From contig NZ_OY781099.1 of NCBI RefSeq assembly GCF_963676325.1, positions 3,038,001 to 3,102,000 on the forward strand: DNA of 64,000 nucleotides, read 5' to 3'. Below the pieces are notes generated by a model that saw only the letters and a program-made list of their open reading frames with translations, did not search any database and was not told the DNA's origin. Origin of the DNA: an uncultured Bacteroides sp. GTDB taxonomy: Bacteria > Bacteroidota > Bacteroidia > Bacteroidales > Bacteroidaceae. Shown piece after piece: positions 18,482 through 26,304 of this stretch. Within the stretch, counting starts at the first letter, position 1. Each line of letters starts with the position of its first letter. The position numbers and the translations under genes are program-made.

Positions 18482-18783
18482 TCCATAACCTCCAGTAATG
18501 TAGGAAATCCCACAACTTTGTTACCGAACATTTTTACAAGTTCATTGTTCAATTTGCCACCTATTTCTACATGCCAGCGATGCAACAATGCACTGCTTTC
18601 CACTTCCCATTGCAGAGTAAAGCATTCAGTATTCTCTTCCCGATGACTCAGTACACGAAGTAATCTATGGTTAGATAAGATTCCATTCTTCTCAACTTCA
18701 GGAACATAGACCTCGTGTAGCCAGATAAGAAAGTTACTCAAAACGTCCTCATCTATATTATAAGTTGTATTATACACTAACAT
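18478..18783 (-). CDS. DUF4286 family protein
   Basis: This is a 101-residue cytoplasmic protein of unknown function, recognised as the small DUF4286 family common in Bacteroidetes. It has no signal peptide and the conserved features MLVYNTTYNID and a Trp-rich middle. It overlaps the ruvC start by four bases. A TATCTTTG box lies about 18 bp upstream of the start, so it leads a short operon with ruvC. No function is proposed. Confidence 0.85.
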   Translation of the reverse strand: MLVYNTTYNIDEDVLSNFLIWLHEVYVPEVEKNGILSNHRLLRVLSHREENTECFTLQWEVESSALLHRWHVEIGGKLNNELVKMFGNKVVGFPTLLEVME

Positions 18784-18800
18784 AATTAAATTGTTTTTCG

Positions 18801-18808
18801 CAAAGATA
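18801..18808 (-). promoter_or_regulatory. Putative -7 box for DUF4286-ruvC
   Basis: The reverse strand reads TATCTTTG, matching TAnnTTTG, about 18 bp before the DUF4286 start. No -33 TTTG is evident. Confidence 0.45.
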
Positions 18809-18852
18809 GCTTATAAATCGAAATAAATATATATATACGTGCCGTAATTATC

Positions 18853-18926
18853 GGGGCATTAGCTCATCTGGCTAGAGTGCTACACTGGCAGTGTAGAAGT
18901 AATCGGTTCGAATCCGATATGCTCCA
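18853..18926 (+). tRNA. tRNA-Ala (anticodon GGC)
   Basis: A full cloverleaf can be drawn. The acceptor stem is GGGGCAT with ATGCTCC, followed by discriminator A. There is a D arm starting GCTC, an anticodon stem CTACA/TGTAG around the loop CTGGCAG (anticodon GGC), and a T arm ATCGG-TTCGAAT-CCGAT. CCA is not encoded. The RNA is 74 nt, read forward, between two reverse-strand genes. Confidence 0.95.
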
Positions 18927-18991
18927 CGAACCTTCCTTATTGCAGTTCAACAACTGCTTTTGTTCACTTACTTCTTTCTTAATTTATAAAG

Positions 18992-21076
18992 TCATTCTTT
19001 ATTCACTACCATAATATTTTCCGAAGTAGTATCATTATAAGTAACTTTGATGATGGCCAACTTTTCATTCTTCATATCCATTTGGCAATAATCTTTTTTC
19101 ACTTGTTGCTTAGAAAGAGATTGTCCAGACAAAGAAAGCAGTTCTATCTTATTCATTTTCTCATCACTCTTTACACAAATTTTTCCTTTTTCAGTCCATG
19201 CCTTGGCGCGAGAAAAAGAGGGAGACGCTTCTTCTGAAGTTCTAAAATCAATAACCAATGTAACATCTCCCTTTGAAGCAGAAACTACATTATTACTAGC
19301 TGAAGCAATCTTGGTAATAGCATCATTATTACTACTATCTTTATCGGAACTTAGTTTGCTATCTTTATTTGTTTTGAAATAAATGGTGGGAAATGTACTT
19401 CCCGAAGTAGTCAGATTATTTATTACTCCGCCTGTACCAATTGTATAAATGGATACTGAATATTGATTTTGCACAAAGTTAACAGACAGCTGTGTCGGAG
19501 TATTTACAGAAAGAGTAGTAAAACAGCCCTCTTTCAATTGTGAAGTCACATCTTCCTTATTATAATAAACTTTACCAATAGAAAAACCAGCGTTAGGCGT
19601 GATTTTAAAAGTTCTCGCCTGCCCGGCAGGCACTATCAAAGCTTGCCCACTTTGTAGATTATCATTATTATAAGAAATAAGGCCTCCATCACCTTTCACA
19701 ACAGTTACTCTATATTCTTTTATTATACCTGATTCACTCACGTTCATAAAGTTACTCCATACAGATCCGGTCATATAAGCTGTAGCATATCCTTTAGGGA
19801 CAACTAGTTTACAAGTCTTTTTATTTACATTATCCCAAATATCTTCTGTAATCTTTTGAGGGGTTGAGCTAAATGTTTTAATTTCCATTAAATTGCTACA
19901 ATTACTAAATGCTGATGATTTAATATTAGAAAGTGCAGATGGAAAAGTAATACTTGTCAAACTAGTACAATTAGAGAATGATTCTTCTCCGATAGTACTA
20001 AGCGATGATGGAAAAACAATACTTGTCAAGCCAATACATCCTTTAAATGCATAATTTCCGATAGTTGTAAGTGCATCAGGAAGAATAATATTTAATAAAT
20101 GCTTATTCATAAAAGCCGATTCTGGGATAGCTTTCAATTTAGTAGCACTTAAATCTATTGAAACAAGGTTGAGCATATGAGAATTCATGACAGCAAAGTC
20201 CGACTCATCTAATAGCCCCTCTAAAACAAGAGAGTTTACTTTATTGAGTGAAACTCCGGCAGCAATTATTTCAGAAGCCAACTTTTTAGTTGTAGTAATA
20301 TTCAAATGAAGCGAAGTACCTTCACCTTCTATAATAGCCCTACTTGCCCAATAGTTTTCCCTGCGGTAACTATCTCCTGCCCCTTCAGGTACATAGACTG
20401 CAACTAACTTTGAGTCCAAAGAGTTTGATTGCATAATAGGAGCAACCTTTGCATTAATCTTACAAGATGTTAGGTTACAGCCATAGAATGTTCCATCACC
20501 TAATGTAGTTAGTGAATCAGGAAGAACAAGACTAGTTAAACCACTACAGCCATAAAAAGTACCATCTCCTATTGTAGTAAGGGTGGATGGAAAAACAATA
20601 CTTGTAAGTCCACTACAACTATCAAAAGCATAATTATCTATAGCATAAAGTTTTGAAGGAAGTTCAACATTAATTAAACTAGTACAGCCAGAAAAAGCAC
20701 CAAACTCAATAGTTTTAATTGTAGATGGAAGAATTATTGATTTTAGCGATGCTTTTCCAATAAACAATCCATCATTACTACAAAAGGCATAATTAGGAAT
20801 AGCATTTGAAAGGTAATCGTTGTTATATGCTTTAACAATAACATTCTTCATGTTAATATTGGCTAGTACTGGCATATTATCTTTCATAACAACAAAATCT
20901 CTTTGGTCAATCACACCAGTAAGAGTTAAATCTGTCACAGCCTTTAATTCATCTGTAGAGAGAAGCGTTTTTAATGTTCCTGGTATAGCAATATTTATTG
21001 TTTTGTAAACTTGAGCTTTAAGCGGTAAAACACAGACGAATAGTGCAAATAATATTATTAAAGAATCCTTCTTCAT
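18992..21076 (-). CDS. BspA-like leucine-rich repeat secreted protein
   Basis: This is a secreted or surface protein of 694 residues with a signal peptide (LFVCVLPLKAQ). It has two blocks of LRR_5/BspA-type repeats, roughly 110-200 and 310-400, with the pattern LxSIxFPSxLxTIGxxxFxGC. These are followed by a beta-rich region with a bacterial-repeat-like stretch (YRVTVVKGDGGLISYNNDN) and a C-terminal module ending IIKVTYNDTTSENIMVV. The last module resembles C-terminal sorting or adhesion domains of Bacteroidetes surface proteins, but I cannot confirm the secretion route. BspA-type proteins are usually linked to binding of host or neighbouring cells; the ligand here is unknown. A degraded relative of its C-terminus lies at 22708-22797. 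Confidence 0.82.
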   Translation of the reverse strand: MKKDSLIILFALFVCVLPLKAQVYKTINIAIPGTLKTLLSTDELKAVTDLTLTGVIDQRDFVVMKDNMPVLANINMKNVIVKAYNNDYLSNAIPNYAFCSNDGLFIGKASLKSIILPSTIKTIEFGAFSGCTSLINVELPSKLYAIDNYAFDSCSGLTSIVFPSTLTTIGDGTFYGCSGLTSLVLPDSLTTLGDGTFYGCNLTSCKINAKVAPIMQSNSLDSKLVAVYVPEGAGDSYRRENYWASRAIIEGEGTSLHLNITTTKKLASEIIAAGVSLNKVNSLVLEGLLDESDFAVMNSHMLNLVSIDLSATKLKAIPESAFMNKHLLNIILPDALTTIGNYAFKGCIGLTSIVFPSSLSTIGEESFSNCTSLTSITFPSALSNIKSSAFSNCSNLMEIKTFSSTPQKITEDIWDNVNKKTCKLVVPKGYATAYMTGSVWSNFMNVSESGIIKEYRVTVVKGDGGLISYNNDNLQSGQALIVPAGQARTFKITPNAGFSIGKVYYNKEDVTSQLKEGCFTTLSVNTPTQLSVNFVQNQYSVSIYTIGTGGVINNLTTSGSTFPTIYFKTNKDSKLSSDKDSSNNDAITKIASASNNVVSASKGDVTLVIDFRTSEEASPSFSRAKAWTEKGKICVKSDEKMNKIELLSLSGQSLSKQQVKKDYCQMDMKNEKLAIIKVTYNDTTSENIMVVNKE

Positions 21077-21344
21077 TATATTTAAATATTAAACAACCTT
21101 TATTATCCTAAATTAATTTACAAAATTAAACTAATCAATCGAATTTCAAAGACTTTTATCAATATATTTTTAAAACTAGACTAATGATATTCTTTCTTAT
21201 TGATGCTTTTTGCTAAGAAAAAGGAATGATTTATTATACAACAATATTCCGTTACATAATTGATTAAATCACTGTAATATAATGATTTATATTTAAATTA
21301 CGTCATAAAAATAATTGATTAAGTAGCTAATTTTTGGTATTTTT

Positions 21345-22075
21345 AATAGTATTCGATGCTATAAAAATATGGTAAAATCAAGCATACTTAACCAATATTT
21401 GGATATCTGTAAGGATGTTCTTTCTGAAGCGGGAACAAAGTCAAACAAAATTTTCAAGGATTTTATCGTTGAAACACTTTTATTGTATATGATTATTCCC
21501 CAAAGAATAAATTATCTTCAACTAGGAAGATACACTCACTCCTGTGAGCAACGCTTTAGAATGAATTCAGCCAAGGAATTAGACTGGTGTTTTACAGGAA
21601 AAAGCGATAAAGGTTACCTTTATACCACAATGGCATATTCTAAATCCTTGAAACAAATGGTAAAACTTGTAGTTTGGATTTCTGAGAAGGGGAAAAAACA
21701 TAAACTCTATTTCTCTACCGATATCAATCTTTCCGGCAAAGATGTGATAGAAACATATCGCACCCGTTTCCAGATTGAGTTCAATTTTAGAGATGCCAAG
21801 CAGTTTACAGAATGAGCCAGTGTCAGGCAAGGAATCTGTCAAAACTGGAATTTAATTTCAAGGCTTCATTAACAGCTGTGAATGTGGCAAAGATCGTTGC
21901 TAAAGAAAAGGGTATAAACTTTTCGATGGCTTCACTTAAAACAATGATGCACAATGCATTCCTGCTTCAAAGTTTTATTTGCGTGTCTGGTATTAGACCA
22001 AACAAGAGATTAAATCACAAACTATTCAAAGAACTCATTGAGTTTGCGGCTATTGCAGCATAGCTCAATACTATT
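21345..22075 (+). mobile_element. Decayed insertion sequence remnant
   Basis: Candidate terminal inverted repeats are AATAGTATTCGATGCTAT (21345-21362) and, reverse-complemented, AATAGTATTGAGCTAT (22060-22075). Between them is a transposase with an internal deletion and a frameshift. I cannot name the IS family with certainty; the protein resembles IS4-type DDE transposases of Bacteroides. Confidence 0.7.
21369..22063 (+). pseudogene. DDE transposase pseudogene (internal deletion plus frameshift)
   Basis: The first frame (21369-21815) carries an N-terminal part (IIPQRINYLQLGRYTHSCEQ) that runs straight into a C-terminal part (CFTGKSDKGYLYTTM, RTRFQIEFNFRDAKQFT). The central catalytic segment, perhaps 150 residues, is missing. 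The frame then stops just after QFTE, while the +1 frame continues with MSQCQARNLSKLEFNFKASL to 22063. Restoring one G near 21811 would rejoin the frames as FTGMSQCQAR. The product cannot be active. It lies between the BspA-like gene and the peroxidase gene. Confidence 0.85.
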
Positions 22076-22148
22076 TTATTAACGAACTATTATAATTTAT
22101 AAAACAATAAATGAAAGCTGGTTGTTACATATAATAAAAAATATAGAA

Positions 22149-22694
22149 ATGAGAACTTTTACAATTTTAGTCTGTATGACATTACTATCTATTGCATCTG
22201 TAAATGCACAGAATAAGTCTTTTTATGATTTTACAGTAAAAGACATCAATGGTCAGGAGATCAAAATGTCTTCCTTCAAAGGGAAGAAAGTATTAATCGT
22301 TAATGTGGCTTCAAAATGTGGACATACCCCGCAATACGAAAAACTTCAGGAACTTTTTGAAAAATATGGTAAGGGTAATTTTGTTATTATCGGCTTCCCT
22401 GCTAATAATTTTATGGGTCAAGAACCTGGAACAAACGAAGAGATTCAACAATTCTGTACGTTGAATTATCATGTAACATTCCCAATGATGTCTAAAATAT
22501 CGGTCAAAGGAAAAGATATTGCTCCTTTATATAATTGGCTCACAAAGAAAGCTGAAAATGGAATACAAAATGCCGAAGTTAAATGGAACTTCCAGAAGTT
22601 TATGATTGATGAGAACGGCAACTGGGCAGGCGTAATACCACCTAGTGAAAGTCCCATGAGCGATAAAATTATTAATTGGATTGAAAAGGAATAA
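22149..22694 (+). CDS. Glutathione peroxidase family thiol peroxidase
   Basis: This enzyme reduces peroxides. The bacterial members use cysteine and generally take electrons from thioredoxin. The start at 22149 gives a signal peptide (LLSIASVNAQ) and a 181-residue protein, suggesting periplasmic placement. The catalytic set is complete: Cys57 (ASKCGHTPQY), Gln91 (NNFMGQEPG), and Trp146-Asn147 (VKWNFQKFMID). An upstream in-frame ATG at 22122 would bury the signal peptide and is less likely. The gene sits alone between a dead transposase and a gene scar, so it may have been moved here. Confidence 0.92.
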   Translation: MRTFTILVCMTLLSIASVNAQNKSFYDFTVKDINGQEIKMSSFKGKKVLIVNVASKCGHTPQYEKLQELFEKYGKGNFVIIGFPANNFMGQEPGTNEEIQQFCTLNYHVTFPMMSKISVKGKDIAPLYNWLTKKAENGIQNAEVKWNFQKFMIDENGNWAGVIPPSESPMSDKIINWIEKE

Positions 22695-22707
22695 ACAATT
22701 GCATTCT

Positions 22708-22797
22708 TTATTTATTGCCAGCCACATTAATAGATTCTGAAGTATCATCCAGATAAGTAACTTTGATAATTGATTCACTAAATATTTCATTTGTAAT
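22708..22797 (-). pseudogene. Scar of a second BspA-like gene (C-terminal end only)
   Basis: On the reverse strand this stretch reads IIKVTYLDDTSESINVAGNK and then a stop. It closely parallels the C-terminus of the 18992-21076 protein (IIKVTYNDTTSENIMVVNKE). DNA similarity continues for about 60 bp. No start or upstream part remains. It is therefore the end of a lost paralogue, now separated from the intact copy by the IS remnant and the peroxidase gene. Confidence 0.72.
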
Positions 22798-22848
22798 AAT
22801 GAGAAAACAAATGATACAAAGAACTATTTAGAAAAATGCTTGTTACAT

Positions 22849-22878
22849 AATAAGAACAGCTTAATTGTTGTTCTTATT
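22849..22878 (+). terminator. Terminator hairpin after the peroxidase gene
   Basis: AATAAGAACA (22849-22858) pairs perfectly with TGTTCTTATT (22869-22878) over a 10-nt loop, followed by ATTTTATT. Confidence 0.6.
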
Positions 22879-22930
22879 ATTTTATTGAGCATAATAGCTG
22901 TTTCATGAACAGCAAGGATCTTATCTAAAT

Positions 22931-23512
22931 ATGAAAAAATTATTATTTATATTATTATTACTTCCAACCATATGCTTCGGACAAACAAAGCAAGACCTCT
23001 TTTATCTAATAGATAAATTCCCGGTTGATAAGGCTGGCAACATAGATTTTTGCATTATTGATTCTGTAAAGAATGTCAGTAAGGAATCTCTCCATATAAG
23101 AGCAATTCAGGCAATCAACTGTTTTTTTAAAGATTCTCCTTCACCAATTATGCCAGTTTACAATGAGACAAATGATATGATTATTTACAGAGGCCGGTTT
23201 GGACGATATGAAAGAGCGAAGAAAACATTTTCTTCAGTCCTCAATACATACGTTTATAGATTCACTTTAAAAATAGAATATGAAGACAATTGGTATAAAA
23301 TAGACTTCTATGATATTTCAGAGTCAATAGAAAATATCACCACTGATCTTTCAGAGCTTTTAAACAAAGATTATTATAATAAAGCCAGATTAACCTCCAG
23401 TTCATTAAAGGCTAAATACAACTCGATCTTATTCATTTACAATTATCTGACAACTAAAACAAACTCGATTGGTGAATATATGAGACAGACAGAAAAAAAG
23501 ACGGGCAAATAA
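22931..23512 (+). CDS. DUF4468 (TBP-like fold) domain secreted protein
   Basis: This is a 193-residue protein with a signal peptide (LLLLPTICFGQ). The pattern VSKESLHIRAIQAINCFF, followed by a strand MIIYRGRFG and then FTLKIEYEDNWYKIDFYDI, fits the DUF4468 family of exported Bacteroidetes proteins. Function is unknown in the family. There is no operon partner; it converges with the GH2 gene across a hairpin-containing gap. The assignment is by resemblance. Confidence 0.72.
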   Translation: MKKLLFILLLLPTICFGQTKQDLFYLIDKFPVDKAGNIDFCIIDSVKNVSKESLHIRAIQAINCFFKDSPSPIMPVYNETNDMIIYRGRFGRYERAKKTFSSVLNTYVYRFTLKIEYEDNWYKIDFYDISESIENITTDLSELLNKDYYNKARLTSSSLKAKYNSILFIYNYLTTKTNSIGEYMRQTEKKTGK

Positions 23513-23585
23513 AGCAATCTTCTTCATCTATCGAGACACAAGTTTTCTCCTTTACCTCAAAGCATTAACATGCTATATATAGCAA

Positions 23586-23624
23586 CAACAGATCGCCACA
23601 ATAGAAATATGTAGCGATCTGTTG
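23586..23624. terminator. Hairpin between convergent DUF4468 and GH2 genes
   Basis: CAACAGATCGC (23586-23596) and GCGATCTGTTG (23614-23624) form a perfect 11-bp stem. A separate 14-bp palindrome, TGCTATATATAGCA, precedes it at 23571-23584. Either could end transcription from both sides. Confidence 0.55.
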
Positions 23625-23702
23625 CAATAAATATATTCTTGTTACAGAAATCTATACGATTCTTTTAATTAATAAAAAGGTTCCGGAGAAACTTTCTTAA
23701 AC

Positions 23703-26198
23703 TTATTTGCTTTGCAAAGTTATTACTCCTGTTTTCAATCCTTTGGCTGAAGCTTCAAGAGTAATATTGCCAGCTTTATCTTTAGTCTGAACAATAGCTG
23801 TCAGCATTCCATTAAATAAAGTCATTTGTGGCAAGTGGAACAAATCCATAGATATAGGATCTCCGTTTGCACCTGCACGATAGATTCCTGCTCCGCTCAC
23901 TTTAAATTTAACCAGTTGGTTTACATCCGGACAAAGATTGCCATCCTTATCTACTACTTTCACGGTAATATAAGAAAGGTCTTTCCCATCAGCTGTAAGC
24001 AAAGTTCTGTCGGCTGTCAACTCTATATGATGAGGAGCACCTGCTGTGCGGATTTCTTTTTCAGCCACAGCCTTACCGTCTTTATCATAAGCCACTACCT
24101 TAACTGTTCCCGGTTCGTATTTAGTGTCCATCCACATCAAGCGGTAACGTTTCTGACGTTTCAGTTCCTTCATTGAAGCGTCATCGTTGCTATTATCTAT
24201 AGTTACTGACAAATCTTTTGTGCGCTTACCCTGACTTTTGCCATTAATAAATAATTCTGCAGAAGGATAATTGGTATACACAAATACAGGAGTCACTTCG
24301 CCTTCGCGACCTTTCCAGTTCCAATGAGGAAGAATATGCAATGTTTCTTTTGTAGGATTCCAATGACTGCGATACAAATAATAACGATCTTTAGGAAGAC
24401 TTGCAAGGTCTATAATTCCAAACAAAGAACTATGATTTGGCCAATCCTCATAATACGGAGTCGGCTCACCCAGATAATCGAAACCTGTCCAAACAAACTC
24501 ACCGATACAATAAGAGCGGTCATCATGCTGAATATAATCATCTTCGGGCAGATTAGACCAATCACAATACTCTACATCGTATGAAGATGATTGATGGTCG
24601 TCGTACTTTTGCATGATTTTAGGTTCTACAGGGAATTTATAAACTCCTCGCGAACTAACTGTAGAGGCCGTTTCACATCCAAGAATTAATTGCTGAGGAA
24701 GTTTTTCGTAAGCTTCTGGATATATGCCTGTATGATAATTAATTCCGGCAATATCCATTATTGCAGCAAAGTTATTCCCTATATCTGCTTTAGGCTTATT
24801 CATACCCTGAGTTACAGGACGGGTAGGATCTTCGCGATGACAGATGTCTTGTAAAAAGCGTGCCATCTTAGCTCCACCTGCAACTCCTTGCTGAGGGACT
24901 TCATTACCTATACTCCACATTACTACACTTGGATTGTTACGATAATGATGAACTAAATTCACCAAATCTTTCTCTGCCCATTCATCAAACAAAAGATTAT
25001 ATCCATTCTTACATTTAGGAGCTTTCCACTCATCAAATGATTCGGCCATAACCATCATTCCCATTTCATCGCAAACCTTTATTAATTCCGGTGAAGGCAT
25101 ATTGTGAGAGGTACGGATTGCATTGCTACCCATCTCCTTTAGCATACTAACCTGATGGCGTAAAGCTGCTTCATTGGTTGCTGCACCAAGAGGTCCCAGA
25201 TCATGATGCATACAAACACCTCTGAATTTTATCTTCTTTCCGTTCAGGAAGAATCCCTTATCAGGAATTATTTCAATAGAGCGAATTCCAAATGTTGTTG
25301 TATATTCGTCTTTCAAAGTAGAACCCTCGTAAAGCTTAGATACAGCCTTATATAAATATGGAGTTTCAATATCCCATAATTTAGGCTGAGGTACAATTAT
25401 ATTCTGTTCGAAGAGATCACCATCGTATTTGCTCAGGTTTGTTTCGTTTGTTGCAACAATTCTATTATCAACATCCTTTATATCCGTAACCAACCGGAAG
25501 TTTTCCGCTTTGGTATCTGCCGGACGAACAACCTTTGTCTTCAGATTTATTTTCGCAAAATCTGAAGTTATTTTAGGGGTTGTCAATTGCGTTCCCCAAA
25601 CAGGAATATGCGCATCGTCTGTTATAATCACGTGAACATTACGATATAATCCTGCTCCGGGATACCATCGGGATGATTCTTCCTTGTTTTCTAAACGAAC
25701 AGCCAGTAAATTATTTCCTGCTTCATTAAGATAAGGAGTAATATCCAGATAAAAAGAGTTGTATCCATAAGCCCAATGGCCTACTTTCTTTCCATTAAGA
25801 AAAACTTCGGGATTACTCATAGCTCCGTCAAAAAGTATAGCCGCTTTCTTCCCTTTTGTAAATTCAGGAACTTTAAAATTGATTCTGTACCAACCTACTC
25901 CAACAAAAGGCAATCCACCGGTTCTTCCGGCATGTTCCATTGCTTCTTTTTGTCCATCCTGAGTAATAGCAACCTTTTGCATATCATTCTTTGAACTGAA
26001 TGGCCCATAAATAGCCCAGTCATGCGGAACAACGACCGACTGCCATTTACTATCATTAAAACCTGGAGAATAAGATTGAGGATTGTCCGTTCTGGCAAAT
26101 TTCCATCCCTTTTCTAGCAAAAACTCTGTGCGGACTTGTGCGGAAAGTATGCTTAATAAGCAGCACCAGCTTAAAGCAAATAAAAATGATTTCTTCAT
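23703..26198 (-). CDS. GH2 beta-galactosidase
   Basis: This is a retaining beta-galactosidase-like enzyme, probably periplasmic. The start at 26198 is chosen because it gives the signal peptide MKKSFLFALSWCCLLSILSAQ; the frame is open upstream to 26279. The 831-residue protein has the GH2 sugar-binding N-terminal domain, an immunoglobulin-like domain and a barrel with acid/base Glu433 (WSIGNEVPQQG) and probable nucleophile Glu509 (LILGCETAS). C-terminal DUF4982-like and Ig-like domains are present (ITVKVVDKDGNLCPD). It stands alone with its own -7 box, outside either PUL. Exact linkage specificity cannot be read from sequence. Confidence 0.9.
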   Translation of the reverse strand: MKKSFLFALSWCCLLSILSAQVRTEFLLEKGWKFARTDNPQSYSPGFNDSKWQSVVVPHDWAIYGPFSSKNDMQKVAITQDGQKEAMEHAGRTGGLPFVGVGWYRINFKVPEFTKGKKAAILFDGAMSNPEVFLNGKKVGHWAYGYNSFYLDITPYLNEAGNNLLAVRLENKEESSRWYPGAGLYRNVHVIITDDAHIPVWGTQLTTPKITSDFAKINLKTKVVRPADTKAENFRLVTDIKDVDNRIVATNETNLSKYDGDLFEQNIIVPQPKLWDIETPYLYKAVSKLYEGSTLKDEYTTTFGIRSIEIIPDKGFFLNGKKIKFRGVCMHHDLGPLGAATNEAALRHQVSMLKEMGSNAIRTSHNMPSPELIKVCDEMGMMVMAESFDEWKAPKCKNGYNLLFDEWAEKDLVNLVHHYRNNPSVVMWSIGNEVPQQGVAGGAKMARFLQDICHREDPTRPVTQGMNKPKADIGNNFAAIMDIAGINYHTGIYPEAYEKLPQQLILGCETASTVSSRGVYKFPVEPKIMQKYDDHQSSSYDVEYCDWSNLPEDDYIQHDDRSYCIGEFVWTGFDYLGEPTPYYEDWPNHSSLFGIIDLASLPKDRYYLYRSHWNPTKETLHILPHWNWKGREGEVTPVFVYTNYPSAELFINGKSQGKRTKDLSVTIDNSNDDASMKELKRQKRYRLMWMDTKYEPGTVKVVAYDKDGKAVAEKEIRTAGAPHHIELTADRTLLTADGKDLSYITVKVVDKDGNLCPDVNQLVKFKVSGAGIYRAGANGDPISMDLFHLPQMTLFNGMLTAIVQTKDKAGNITLEASAKGLKTGVITLQSK

Positions 26199-26227
26199 GA
26201 GTATCCGATAAATTATGTATTTCGAGA

Positions 26228-26235
26228 CAAAAATA
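26228..26235 (-). promoter_or_regulatory. Putative -7 box for the GH2 beta-galactosidase
   Basis: The reverse strand reads TATTTTTG about 30 bp upstream of the chosen GH2 start, directly after the terminator of the upstream hppA gene. No -33 element was found. Confidence 0.4.
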
Positions 26236-26252
26236 AGAAAAGAAAAAGAAAT

Positions 26253-26288
26253 CAGGGCCCTTTGAATTAAAAAAATCAAAGAGCCCTG
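26253..26288 (-). terminator. Intrinsic terminator of hppA
   Basis: CAGGGCCCTTTGA (26253-26265) and TCAAAGAGCCCTG (26276-26288) pair with one mismatch over a 10-nt loop. On the reverse strand a long T-rich run follows. Confidence 0.85.
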
Positions 26289-26304
26289 AAGCTATAATAC
26301 TATT

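Noticed and set aside
18853..18926. tRNA-Ala as an attachment site for an island
   Set aside because: No integrase and no repeated copy of the tRNA 3' end were found in the window.
18992..21076. Type IX secretion C-terminal domain on the BspA-like protein
   Set aside because: The end is only loosely similar to sorting domains and no secretion genes are visible, so the route is left open.
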